NCBI GenBank assembly: GCA_026770585.1
Contig: MU646345.1
Span: 684,945 to 696,762, forward strand
DNA: 11,818 nucleotides
DNA from: Baffinella frigidus
Taxonomy: Eukaryota; Cryptophyceae; Cryptomonadales; Baffinellaceae
Reading direction: 5' to 3'
Each line of letters starts with the position of its first letter. Within the stretch, counting starts at the first letter, position 1. Below are positions 1 to 6,152 of this stretch, piece after piece. The position numbers and the translations under genes were made by a program. Below the pieces are notes generated by a model that searched no databases, was not told where the DNA came from, and saw only the letters and a program-made list of their open reading frames with translations.

Positions 1-95
1 ACCAGGATGTGTACCGGAAATGTTTGAGGGGTTCGAAACCAGGATGTGTACCGGAAATGTTTGAGGGGTTCGAAACCAGGATGTGTACCGGAAAT
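1..95. repeat. 37-bp tandem repeat, about 2.6 copies
   Basis: Two identical 37-base units (1-37 and 38-74) are followed by a 21-base partial third. The unit carries ACCAGGATGTGTACCGG and GAGGGGTTCGAA. The array is cut by the window start, so its real length is unknown. A related ACCGGGATGTGTACCGGGAA string occurs near 4495-4514. Confidence 0.95.
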
Positions 96-206
96 CCTGC
101 AGATGCTGACGATTTGCAAAAAAGAGTCCAGTAGTTGGCGTGATGAGCTTGGGTGGGGGACGGACCACGTGCATATAATTTAGGGTTGCGTGTTTGGGCT
201 TAATAG
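96..206. other. Unassigned spacer with a CACGTG-containing short repeat
   Basis: No coding signal is seen. GGACCACGTGCA occurs here (about 161-173) and again at about 292-303, so a short duplicated segment with a CACGTG hexamer flanks the 7-mer array. CACGTG is a G-box core in plants, but nothing here shows regulation. Confidence 0.4.
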
Positions 207-277
207 TTTATGGTTTATGGTTTATGGTTTATGGTTTATGGTTTATGGTTTATGGGTTCAGGGTTTAGGGTTTAGAG
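207..277 (+). repeat. Telomere-like 7-mer array, TTTATGG type
   Basis: Seven perfect TTTATGG units (207-255) are followed by TTCAGGG, TTTAGGG and TTTAGAG in register. The period equals that of the plant-type telomere repeat TTTAGGG, which itself appears at the edge. It is interstitial and not a chromosome end. An ORF through it is only the 7-mer read in frame. Confidence 0.95.
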
Positions 278-326
278 GCGGGGGAAGGAGGCGGACCACG
301 TGCAAGAGGAGCGCGCCCGCCGCATG

Positions 327-662
327 GGCCATCGTCGCGGCGAGGGGCGCGAACCCCAGCGACCTGCGATCGGATGAGACACCTATCAGATTACCACGAC
401 TCGAAATATGTCTCCACGACTCGAAATATGTTTGATGGTCCGTTCGTACAGTGATAGCAGTGGGCATGGTCGCGGCGAGGGGCGCGAAGCCCCACGGCCT
501 GCTCAGGGGGACATAAGTCACCTAGTGAGATTCCTGCGACTCGAAATACGTTTCTGCATGCTTGTTGATGGTGCCTTCCTTACTACATTGATAGCAGTGG
601 CCATCGTCGCGGTCAAGGACGCGAAGCCCAGCGACCTGCTCACGGCAGGAGAAGACACCTAG
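327..662. repeat. About 136-bp imperfect direct repeat, 2.5 copies
   Basis: The segment ATCGTCGCGGCGAGGGGCGC recurs with small changes at 331, 466 and 603, giving spacings of 135 and 137. Each copy is followed by CAGCGACCTGC-like and GACACCTA-like strings. CGACTCGAAATA also occurs at several offsets (about 399, 418, 538). GC-rich ORFs run through it on both strands but none looks coding. Confidence 0.75.
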
Positions 663-889
663 CAAGATTGCAACGGGTGTCTAGCACCTGGAAAGATTAG
701 AAGGGAGCGAATCCCAGCGACCTGCGCTCTCCGAACGCTCTGTACAAGGCACCTGACAGAGTACTACGGCTAGCAGATTACGACTGCTTCTCAATTGCCG
801 TCGGAATTCCCCTCCTCACTACGGGAGGAAAAGACACCTAGTAAGATTGCTACGGGTGTCTGGCACCTGGTTGGATTCGAAGGGAACGA
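652..889. repeat. Direct repeat about 57 bp, 179 bp apart
   Basis: AAGACACCTAGCAAGATTGC at 652 is repeated with few differences at 831. Both copies continue through GGGTGTCT.GCACCTGG and GAAGGGA.CGA. The sequence between them (about 710-830) shows no gene. Confidence 0.85.
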
Positions 890-903
890 CGTTCCAACTC
901 TAA

Positions 904-1053
904 ACCGGAAACTATAACCCATAAACCATGAACCATACACCATACATCATAAACCCTAAACCCTAAACCATAAACCCTAAAACAGGGGTTCGACACACTG
1001 GCCTACGCCCGCGATTCGACGCTGCTGCAAACCCTGAACCCTAAACCACAAAC
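904..1053 (-). repeat. Degenerate telomere-like array, CCCTAAA orientation
   Basis: Loose 7-mers (ACCATAA, CCCTAAA, CCCTGAA) run in opposite orientation to the array at 207. The cleanest part is near 951-982. They are interrupted by a GC-rich insert at about 983-1029. Confidence 0.8.
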
Positions 1054-1135
1054 CCTGAGCACTGACGCCCCTCGGGGGGACACGGCACCTGTCAGATTAC
1101 CACGGCTCGAAACACGAAACCCCTAGGACCAAGAA

Positions 1136-1165
1136 GTTAGCCTATGAAGTTGTCGCCGTGGTACC
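1136..1165. repeat. 30-bp exact dispersed repeat, copy 1
   Basis: Thirty bases starting GTTAGCCTATGAAG and ending GTGGTACC are identical to 2896-2925. At the second site they directly follow the end of the 150-bp foldback element. This suggests they belong to that element or its preferred flank. Confidence 0.9.
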
Positions 1166-1176
1166 GCCGTATGCAG

Positions 1177-1377
1177 TAGAGCGTTTGCGGTAATTGTTGT
1201 CCGTTTTGAAAGTGCGATTTCCCGGTTTTCCGGTTTTCATTTGCCCCCCCCCCCCGATTCATGTGTACCAGAGAAGTGTCCATTTAAAACATTCAACGAC
1301 CTTTACAACATTTTAAAAAATCGGAAAATCGGAAAATCGCACTTTCAAAACGGACAACAATTACCGCAAACGCTCTA
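1177..1377. mobile_element. Foldback (MITE-like) element with 44-bp perfect terminal inverted repeats
   Basis: 1177-1220 is the exact reverse complement of 1334-1377, and weaker pairing of GGTTTTCCGG-like and CGGAAAATCGG-like runs continues inward. The ends read TAGAGCG and CGCTCTA. A TA target duplication is possible, but TA is itself palindromic so this is not decisive. The interior is non-coding and contains a poly-C tract. Confidence 0.85.
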
Positions 1378-1423
1378 GGGTGCTACGGAAGGCTGACATG
1401 TGTGTGACGACGAATTGTGGAAT

Positions 1424-1470
1424 GTCCCGTAGGCCTGACTACCCCATTTTCAGGCCGTTACCCCATTAAA
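1424..1470. repeat. Solo end of the 150-bp CCTAGG foldback family
   Basis: GTAGGCCTGACTACCCCATT and the following TTCAGGCCGTTACCCCATTAAACT match the outer arm of the element at 2750-2899 plus its left flank, in inverted orientation. No partner arm is present nearby, so it is a solo or broken element. Confidence 0.8.
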
Positions 1471-1637
1471 CTGAACGTGTAGAGCAATTGGCAGGGACGA
1501 ACACAGCCGAGACCAGCGTGTTATGTACGTAATACGAAATGCGTTTCTGGCACCGCGCAATCTGAAACAGCTCCAACTACTCCGTTGCTGCTTGCTTCGT
1601 GACGGCCCCTTACTGCATTGACAACCCGTAGTAACTC
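1471..1637. other. No gene seen
   Basis: This is unique-looking sequence. It has no repeat I can pair and no reading frame with coding character. Confidence 0.5.
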
Positions 1638-1812
1638 TAGAGCGCTGTGCAGAGAAGTTGGCCACGGGAAATAATATAAAATCGAGAAATTGGAGCCGTT
1701 TTGTCAACTTTTGAGAAATCTAGTACCACGAATTTCTCAAAAGTGGACAAAATGGCTCCAATTTTCCCATTTTCCCATTTTTCGGTGGCCAACTTCTCTG
1801 CACAGCGCTCTA
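1638..1812. mobile_element. Foldback element, 28-bp perfect terminal inverted repeats
   Basis: 1638-1665 is the exact reverse complement of 1785-1812. Further in, 1690-1715 pairs with 1736-1761 (TTGGAGCC...CTTTTGAG), so the element can fold into one long imperfect hairpin around a short loop at about 1716-1735. The ends TAGAGCG and CGCTCTA match the element at 1177-1377, which suggests one family. Several ORFs on both strands are shadows of the hairpin. Confidence 0.85.
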
Positions 1813-1983
1813 GCAACTCTACAGCGAAGACATGCGCAACGGCCACAAGAACCCCTTGGTATCCCTCTGTGTGGGATGGCGTTGTCGGAGAGCCCCGCAA
1901 GCTCTGCCTGCAGGTGCTGGCGCTGGAGATCACGTGGGTGTGTGGGATGGCGAGAAACCAAACGGACTGGATGCGGTGCGGGA
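1813..1983. other. No supported gene
   Basis: Frames are open on both strands for up to about 100 codons and overlap one another. I see no motif, start context or splice pair that favours any of them. Confidence 0.4.
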
Positions 1984-1989
1984 AATCAC

Positions 1990-2021
1990 CACTCTCCGAG
2001 GGTCTCCTGGATGGTAGGGTC
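1990..2021 (-). pseudogene. Fragment of membrane-protein exon (copy 1 of 4)
   Basis: On the minus strand this keeps only the last codons of the exon seen at 2189-2283 and 2470-2724 (ATCCAGGAGACCCTCGGAGA, giving IQETLGE). The TG|GT junction is also kept, now reading GTGATT instead of GTGAGT or GTGAGG. The hydrophobic part is missing. About 15 bp beyond the exon fragment lies a 36-bp GTTGAC repeat. Confidence 0.7.
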
Positions 2022-2035
2022 GTTCCCGCTCCAAC

Positions 2036-2071
2036 GTTGACGATTTTTTACCGCACACCCAGCATGTCAAC
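2036..2071 (+). repeat. GTTGAC-N24-GTCAAC dispersed repeat, copy 1
   Basis: GTTGAC and GTCAAC bound exactly 36 bases with ACCGCACACCCAGCATGTCA inside. Copies of the same length lie at 7981, 11175 and 11373, and an inverted half copy lies at about 9898. Confidence 0.85.
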
Positions 2072-2188
2072 TTGAATAAACTCGGGTAGGTAGGAGACAA
2101 TAGACTTTTGTATCACTCAACTCAAGGCGTGAGGGCCTACCTGAGACCTGTATCGAGAGTAATAGAGAAGAAGAAGAAGGGCACTCAC

Positions 2189-2283
2189 CACTCTCCGAGG
2201 GTGTCCTGGATGATATGACCGGCCAGGTAGAGCGACCCTGACGCGATCAAGAACACTACCCCTAACCTTTCAAGGACTTTCAC
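2189..2283 (-). pseudogene. Membrane-protein exon (copy 2 of 4), probably isolated
   Basis: The minus-strand frame reads VLERLGVVFLIASGSLYLAG then HIIQDTLGE and a split TG codon. It ends at a good donor, TG|GTGAGT. A pyrimidine-leaning stretch ending CTTCAG just before GTGAAAGTC could be the acceptor. That would make a 95-nt exon of 31 codons plus 2 nt, encoding one hydrophobic segment. The frame is also open upstream, so the acceptor is a guess. It shares ASGSLYLAG and IIQDTLGE with copy 3 but differs in the first half. No following exon that fits is seen downstream (lower coordinates) in the window. I do not recognise the protein family. Confidence 0.55.
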
Positions 2284-2369
2284 CTGAAGCCAGGACCAGA
2301 ATTTGGCCCTGACTGTCTCACATGTGCCAGATTCGCTCGACAGCGGCGCCAGAATTAGCCATCTCGGCA

Positions 2370-2404
2370 AAACGGCGCGGGCATGTGGAGTGCCCGCGCC
2401 GTTT
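2370..2404. other. GC-rich hairpin, 14-bp stem
   Basis: AAACGGCGCGGGCA (2370-2383) pairs perfectly with 2391-2404 across a 7-base loop. It lies between two copies of the duplicated exon. No T-run follows and the context is eukaryotic, so a bacterial-type terminator is not inferred. Confidence 0.85.
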
Positions 2405-2455
2405 GGTCTTATCACTTAAGGGTTATTCAAACCCCCTTCGAAGTCCGCTGTGTGG
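2405..2455. repeat. 51-bp dispersed repeat, inverted copy of 4686-4737
   Basis: GGTCTTATCACTTAAGGGTT through CGAAGTCCGCTGTGTGG is matched by the reverse complement of 4686-4737. GGTCTTATCGCTTAGGGGTTA recurs alone at about 5907-5927. Differences between the first two copies leave a short shared reading frame, VLSL(K/R)GYS. Confidence 0.85.
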
Positions 2456-2469
2456 TAGTGGGCCCTCAC

Positions 2470-2724
2470 CACTCCCCGAGGGTGTCTTGGATGATAGGAC
2501 CGGCCAGGTACAGCGACCCTGACGCGAGCAAGAGCACCGCCGCAACCTGGTGTAGGGTGTAAGGTTGATGGTTCCAGATCCGCGTGTAGATGTAGAAGGC
2601 CATCTTGCCCCTCCCAAACTGCGCCCGGAGACACCGTCTCCCACTTGACCAAGAGCCACCCTGCAACCTTCGTGAGCGCAGAGTCCCCACGGATGTCTAA
2701 ATTGACCTTTTCCTGGTTCCACAC
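2470..2724 (-). pseudogene. Membrane-protein exon (copy 3 of 4, longest), frameshifted
   Basis: On the minus strand, an acceptor-like CGGGCAG precedes GTGTGGAACCAG. The first frame reads WNQEKVNLDIRGDSALTKVA and on to KWETVSPGA. Coding character then moves to another frame reading GKMAFYIYTRIWNHQPYTL, HQVAAVLLLASGSLYLAG and PIIQDTLGE. It ends at TG|GTGAGG. The exon is 255 nt. The phase seen in copy 2 needs two bases left over, so one extra base (or two missing) near 2610-2625 fits. It has one hydrophobic segment (VAAVLLLASGSLYLAG). It could be a dead copy, or two exons with a tiny intron. The family is not recognised. The terminal phase fits the C-terminal exon copies at 6.1-6.9 kb. Confidence 0.6.
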
Positions 2725-2749
2725 CTGCCCGCGGTTTAGTTTAATGGGG

Positions 2750-2899
2750 TAACGGCCGAAAAATGGGGTAGTTAGGCCTACGGGATTGCCTAGGACCTCC
2801 TACCGTAGGCCGAGGCTTTGTGGTCCTAGGATCCCTCGGCCTACGGTAGGAGGTCCTAGGCAATACCGTATGCCTAACTACCCCATTTTCAGGCCGTTA
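2750..2899. mobile_element. 150-bp foldback element with CCTAGG core, copy 1
   Basis: Long inverted arms start TAACGGCC and end GGCCGTTA. Each arm carries ATGGGGTAGTTAGGC, TTGCCTAGGACCTCCTACCG and TAGGCCGAGG, around a short loop. TA flanks both ends (TA-ACGGCC...GGCCGT-TA). However, the left flank TTTAATGGGG is also kept beside the solo end at 1424-1470, so the true boundary could be wider. A second copy lies at 11466-11611. No coding capacity. Confidence 0.85.
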
Positions 2900-2925
2900 G
2901 CCTATGAAGTTGTCGCCGTGGTACC
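2896..2925. repeat. 30-bp exact dispersed repeat, copy 2
   Basis: Identical to 1136-1165 and overlapping the right end of the 150-bp foldback. Confidence 0.9.
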
Positions 2926-2947
2926 AACCCTGCCCGGTTTGGTCAAC

Positions 2948-3006
2948 AGCCGCTAGGTAGAGCGATCCTGACGCGAGCAAGAGCACCGCCGCAACCTGGT
3001 GTAGGG
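2948..3006 (-). pseudogene. Fragment of membrane-protein exon (copy 4 of 4)
   Basis: The minus-strand sequence encodes LHQVAAVLLLASGSLYLA, nearly identical to copy 3. It then diverges before the donor. At its other edge it runs straight into a TTTGGGG array at the point where copy 3 reads ACACCCTACACC. The break therefore lies at a short match to CCCTAAA-type sequence. It lacks both splice ends and cannot be a functional exon alone. Confidence 0.75.
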
Positions 3007-3069
3007 TTTGGGGTTTGGGGTTTGGGGTTTGGGGTTTGGGGTTTGGGGTTTGGGGTTTGGGGTTTAGGG
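3007..3069 (+). repeat. Telomere-like 7-mer array, TTTGGGG type
   Basis: Eight perfect TTTGGGG units (3007-3062) and one TTTAGGG (3063-3069). It begins inside the broken exon copy and ends at the insertion point of the 100-bp MITE. Array-like sequence (AGGGTTTCGGGTTTATGGTT) resumes at 3174. Confidence 0.95.
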
Positions 3070-3071
3070 TA

Positions 3072-3171
3072 TCCCTTAAGTGGCGGACGGGCGAATATTC
3101 ACCCTAACTCGCCCTAGGCAGGTCCTAGGGCCCTACCGTAGGGCGTATGAGCCTACTCGCCACTTAAGGGA
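3072..3171. mobile_element. 100-bp MITE with TA target duplication, copy 1
   Basis: The ends TCCCTTAAGTGGC and GCCACTTAAGGGA are perfect inverted repeats, flanked by TA on each side (3070-3071, 3172-3173). Removing it plus one TA leaves TTTAGGGTAGGGTTTCGGG, a continuous telomere-like run, so an insertion into that array can be read directly. The core has CCCTAGGCAGGTCCTAGGGC and CCTACCGTAGG. TA duplication and small size fit Stowaway/Tc1-mariner-type non-autonomous elements. No coding capacity. Confidence 0.9.
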
Positions 3172-3173
3172 TA

Positions 3174-3560
3174 GGGTTTCGGGTTTATGGTTTACTGCAT
3201 AGGAAACCAAGTCTCTCTCGAAGCCTGTTGCCGGGTTTACGCCCACACAGTATGGGAACAACCACGTAAGAGCCTAGACCACTCAAAATGCAACCACTTA
3301 AAAATGTGACCACATTGAAGTGGTCCCGGCTTTCTTCCCCGGATTTCCGGGGGAGACGGTCAAGCGCGCTGGGGCAATTTGTACCAGGCCACACGGTGGA
3401 CTGCGAACCTTTCATCAAAAGACAAATTGCCTTGATGCAATTAACATGAAGAATTTTCTCGTGCAATTTGGTCACGTAACACCCTGAATTTCAGCCCCCA
3501 CGGAACCTTCGTGGCCCACCGTGTTGATGGTTTAGATGGGCCGCTTCCCGAAGGCAACGG
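3174..3560. other. No supported gene; holds one dispersed repeat
   Basis: A minus-strand frame of 96 codons (3185-3475) exists but has no recognisable domain. 3389-3428 (CCACACGGTGGACTGCGAAC onward) resembles 6633-6672 on the same strand, so part of the stretch is a dispersed repeat. GTGGTC/CCACTT strings recur near 3278-3330. Confidence 0.5.
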
Positions 3561-3893
3561 TGGCTGCTAGGTGGGTTGAGTTGGTGCAACAGAGCCAGCG
3601 GTGGCTGCTCACCAACCCACTTAGCAGCGGTGGCCACTTAGCAGCGGTGGCCACTTAGCAGCGGTGGCCACTTAGCAGCGGTGGCCACTTAGCAGCGGTG
3701 GCCACTTCGCAGCGGTGCCCACTTAGCAGCGGTGGCCACTTAGCAGCGGTGGCTGCTCTGGTGAAACAGAGTCATCTGTGGCTGCTCACCAACTCAGCCC
3801 ACTTAGCAGTGATGGCCACTTAGCAGCGGTGGCCACTTAGCAGCGGTGGCTGCAGCGGGTCGCTGCTAAGTGGGTTGCGTTGGTGAAACAGAG
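3561..3893. repeat. 17-bp minisatellite (TTAGCAGCGGTGGCCAC) with flanking direct repeats
   Basis: Eight 17-base units run from 3621 to 3756 (one with CGC and GCC changes at 3706-3722). Three more run from 3803 to 3853. The blocks are framed by longer repeats: CTGCTAGGTGGGTTG...AACAGAG at 3563 and CTGCTAAGTGGGTTG...AACAGAG at 3863. The intervening CTGGTGAAACAGAGTC is a shorter version. The 17-base period is not a codon multiple, so no protein repeat is implied. Confidence 0.95.
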
Positions 3894-3956
3894 TCTTTTC
3901 ATTATTTGTACCACGAGTCGGCCACTTCGGGAAAGAAATCAAAGACCATCTATTTT

Positions 3957-3983
3957 GGGGGGGTGAATAAAGCCCCCCCCCCC
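3957..3983. other. G-tract / C-tract potential hairpin
   Basis: Seven Gs (3957-3963) face eleven Cs (3973-3983) across TGAATAAAG. It is likely a slippage-prone site and the tract lengths may be sequencing-sensitive. Confidence 0.7.
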
Positions 3984-4071
3984 AATTCGCCCAAACTCAA
4001 AGAGCCGAATTCGGCTATCGCCTCCACAGAGAACTCAGCCCAAGACTCTTGCGTGGAGCTTTTGGTTTTGT

Positions 4072-4178
4072 GCCAGAAATGACGTAGGAACGGTTTTGAG
4101 CCAAAAAGACGTTGGAACGGTTTGGTGTCAGAAATGACGTTGCAACAGTTTTGAGCCAGAAATGACGCTGGAAAGGGG
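4072..4178. repeat. About 28-bp tandem repeat, 4 units
   Basis: GCCAGAAATGACGT-like units start at 4072, 4100, 4127 and 4155 (spacing 28, 27, 28) and share GGAACGGTTTTGAG. The second and third units are the most diverged. Confidence 0.85.
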
Positions 4179-4268
4179 CCCAGGGCTGAACTCTTTTTCC
4201 AAGGAAAGGGCGGGACCTTGGATTCCATGACCAGCTCAGGATTCACCGGTTTCGCTGCGGGAGGGGAC

Positions 4269-4459
4269 GCGATTTAGTCCAGTCGCCTAATAAATCATAT
4301 CACAGATTTGGTTTGGGTGTTGGAGCCATTTCGTACTTTTAGGGTTTAAAAATACCGGGATTTGTACAGGAAATCCGGGATCGCAATTTAGTCCCGTCGC
4401 CTGGTAAATTATATCACGTATCTGGCTGTGGTGTTGGAGCCATTTCGTACTTTTAGGGT
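4269..4459. repeat. 114-bp direct duplication
   Basis: TTTAGTCC.GTCGCCT, AAAT.ATATCAC and GGTGTTGGAGCCATTTCG occur in both copies, offset 114 (for example 4320 and 4434). ACCGGGATTTGTACAGGAAA between them and ACCGGGATGTGTACCGGGAA after them resemble the 37-bp tandem unit at the window start. Confidence 0.85.
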
Positions 4460-4547
4460 CTACTGTTTTAGGTGCCCGGGATGATGATGCCATGTACCGG
4501 GATGTGTACCGGGAATCCTTTAGATGGGCGTGTTGCGAAACAGATTA

Positions 4548-4647
4548 TCCCTTAAGTGACCAACGGGCGAATAATCGCCCGTGGAAGCCCTAGGCAGGTC
4601 CTAGGGCCCTATGGTAGGGCGTATGCGCCTACTGGTCACTTAAGGTA
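4548..4647. mobile_element. 100-bp MITE with TA flanks, copy 2
   Basis: Same length and layout as 3072-3171. The ends TCCCTTAAGTGACC and GGTCACTTAAGGTA have one mismatch, TA lies on both sides, and the core again has CCCTAGGCAGGTCCTAGGGC. The arms differ from copy 1 at matched positions (GGC/GCC versus ACC/GGT), so pairing is kept despite sequence change. Confidence 0.9.
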
Positions 4648-4685
4648 TACGAAGAGGTGCGATGCGCTGAGCCAACGATGTTCTT

Positions 4686-4807
4686 CCACACAGCGGCCTT
4701 CGAAGGAATTTTGAATAGCCCCTAAGCGATAAGACCCAGGACCCTACGGTAGACAACCCGTAGGGGCATAGGGGGGTTCCTACGGATAAGGTAACGGAAA
4801 CTCGGGC
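4686..4807. repeat. Dispersed repeat with CCTACGGTAG core, copy 1
   Basis: 4717-4807 (CCCTAAGCGATAAGACC ... AAGGTAACGGAAACTCGGGC) matches the reverse complement of 5837-5929. The left part 4686-4737 also matches inverted 2405-2455. A minus-strand ORF here is a shadow of the repeat. The block ends in a 19-base near-palindrome, TCGGGCACTGAGTGCCCGA (4802-4820). Confidence 0.85.
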
Positions 4808-4904
4808 ACTGAGTGCCCGAAAATCCCTCCGTAGCCCTCTGCGTGGTATGCGTCGACTAAACCAGAACCTCGCGTCATCCAACAGCCTTCAGAGGGTTTT
4901 CCGA

Positions 4905-5027
4905 TTTTCCGGTTTTGAAAGGGACTTATAGGACGTGACAAGGATTTTAAATAGTACCAGAATTGCGCCTCTTGGTACTATTTAAAATCCTTGTCACGTC
5001 CTATAAGTCCCTTTCAAAACCGGAAAA
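4905..5027. mobile_element. Near-perfect long hairpin, 55-bp arms and 13-base loop
   Basis: 4905-4959 is the exact reverse complement of 4973-5027, with loop GAATTGCGCCTCT. Partial pairing continues outward. The arm end TTTTCCGGTTTTGAAAG resembles the inner arm of the element at 1177-1377. No coding capacity and no clear target duplication. It could equally be a foldback transposon or an inverted-duplication product. Confidence 0.9.
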
Positions 5028-5203
5028 CCGGGAAACCGTACGTCCAACCCGCCATTTTCGGTCCCGTGATGTGCCACGCAGGCCCCCTGGGGGGGGGGGT
5101 ATTCAACAGTCAATATTCTAAGAATTTTCGAAAAACCCGGGCGATTTTCCGCCAAAAGTGGACAAACGGCTCCAAGAACGAACCTGGAAACCCCCACGAT
5201 GGT
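5028..5203. other. No gene; contains poly-G and a dispersed motif
   Basis: The stretch has a G-run at about 5088-5098. CCAAAAGTGGACAAACGGCT begins near 5152 and echoes 1736-1761 in the TAGAGCG foldback. ORFs on both strands overlap and lack coding character. Confidence 0.45.
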
Positions 5204-5478
5204 ACGTTAATGGCTCAAAAGCCCGCTGGATTCCGGCGGTTGCAGAGCAACGGGTGACGATTCGATGTTCATGGGCGAGGCCATGCGATTTAAACCGTTT
5301 TTTTGCTACCTTCGGGTGCATTTTGTGCTATTTTACAGCTATGTCGAAGCTAAGATAGCAAAATCTGAGAAAATCCACACTTACGATAGCATTAAAGACG
5401 GTTGATATTGCTTGGTCTCGGACACTAATGTGCGCGTTAATGGCCCAAAAGCACGCCGGATTCAGGCGGGCGCAGAGC
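5204..5478. repeat. 45-bp direct repeat, 230 bp apart
   Basis: CGTTAATGGC.CAAAAGC and GATTC.GGCGG..GCAGAGC occur at 5204-5248 and 5434-5478. The second copy stops three bases before the MITE at 5482. Between them is AT-rich sequence with no supported gene. Confidence 0.85.
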
Positions 5479-5481
5479 CAA

Positions 5482-5660
5482 CCACACGAGGCTACCTATG
5501 CGAACAGAATAAATGTCGATTGTGAACGTGTGTAGTAATTTTCAGATGAAAAGCAGCGACTTTACACAGGTCCCGCCGCGGAGGCGCGCAGCACGTGACC
5601 ATTTCCCTACAAAACTTTAAAAGTCCCTTTTATTCTGTTCGCATGGGTAGCCTCGTGTGG
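5482..5660. mobile_element. 179-bp MITE-like element, 32-bp inverted ends
   Basis: 5482-5513 and 5629-5660 are inverted repeats (CCACACGAGGCTACC onward) with one mismatch. The interior is unstructured and non-coding, unlike the full-length foldbacks elsewhere. The flanking bases give no clear target duplication. Confidence 0.85.
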
Positions 5661-5676
5661 AAGGGCGGCGATTCCC

Positions 5677-5791
5677 AGCTCTGCCTGAGTAAAACTGGGC
5701 TCGCCATAAAACACATTTAGAGCAGAAAATCCAGCAAAAAAGGGAGACTAAAAAGATCTTATGGCGAGTCCAGTTTTACTCGAACAGAGCT
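5677..5791. mobile_element. AGCTCTG foldback family, copy 1 (inverted)
   Basis: AGCTCTGCCTGAGTAAAACT and the following GGGCTCGCCATAA pair with the right end, which finishes CGAACAGAGCT. The interior, read on the minus strand (CTCCCTTTTTTGCTGGATTT), matches the interiors at 7539-7655 and 10208-10326. This copy therefore lies in the opposite orientation. Confidence 0.8.
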
Positions 5792-5836
5792 TCCACACCA
5801 GATTGATCGAGGGACACCGACGCCTTATCCACGCAA

Positions 5837-5929
5837 GCCCGAGTTTCCGTTACCTTGTCGGTAGGAGCCCCCCTACGCCCCTACAGGTTGCCTACCGTAG
5901 GGTCTTAGGTCTTATCGCTTAGGGGTTAG
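5837..5929. repeat. Dispersed repeat with CCTACCGTAGG core, copy 2 (inverted)
   Basis: Reverse complement of 4717-4807 with scattered differences. Together they form an inverted pair enclosing about 1.03 kb that contains the hairpin at 4905, the MITE at 5482 and the foldback at 5677. No transposase frame lies between them. Confidence 0.85.
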
Positions 5930-5956
5930 CTAGGATTCCGGCGGGGGGGGCGCAAC

Positions 5957-6110
5957 TGGTGTTTGTGGTTTGTGGTTTTGTGGTTTGTGGTTTCTTGTTT
6001 GTGGTTTGTGGTTTGTGGTTTTTGGTTTTTGGTTTGTGGTTTGTGGTTTGTGGTTTATTGTTTATGGTTTACGGTTCATGGTTTATGATTTAGAGTTTCG
6101 GGTTTAGGGT
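5957..6110 (+). repeat. Telomere-like 7-mer array, TTTGTGG type
   Basis: Repeated TTTGTGG units with insertions of one T or C grade into TTTATGG, TTTACGG, TTCATGG and finally TTTAGGG (about 6101-6110). The array ends exactly where a stop codon of an exon copy (TTA on plus) begins. Confidence 0.9.
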
Positions 6111-6152
6111 TTACTGACCGAGCTTGGGGAGGACAGGGAAGAGGTAGCTGAT
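6111..6152 (-). pseudogene. C-terminal exon fragment with its stop codon
   Basis: The minus strand reads ISYLFPVLPKLGQ then TAA. The TAA forms the start of a CCCTAAA-type run (TAAACCCTAAACCC). Upstream the similarity to 6475-6565 breaks at a poly-C tract, so only the last dozen codons survive. This copy shows where the protein normally stops. The fuller copy reads TCA at that position. Confidence 0.7.

Noticed and set aside
25-45. tRNA T-arm-like GGGGTTCGAAACC
   Set aside because: No acceptor stem or anticodon arm can be built around it, and it is part of a 37-bp tandem repeat.
190-435. Plus-strand ORF with MVYGLWF repeats
   Set aside because: It is the TTTATGG array read in frame followed by GC-rich repeat sequence.
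2370-2404. Rho-independent terminator
   Set aside because: No T-tract follows and the surroundings show spliced eukaryotic exons.
3185-3475. 96-codon minus-strand ORF
   Set aside because: No domain or splice support, and part of it is a dispersed repeat whose other copy (6633-6672) carries a stop in the same frame.
3621-3853. CRISPR-like array
   Set aside because: The units are directly adjacent without unique spacers and the setting is eukaryotic; this is a minisatellite.
4717-5929. Composite transposon or LTR element bounded by the repeats at 4717 and 5837
   Set aside because: The two copies are inverted, and the 1 kb between them has no transposase or reverse-transcriptase frame, only smaller elements.
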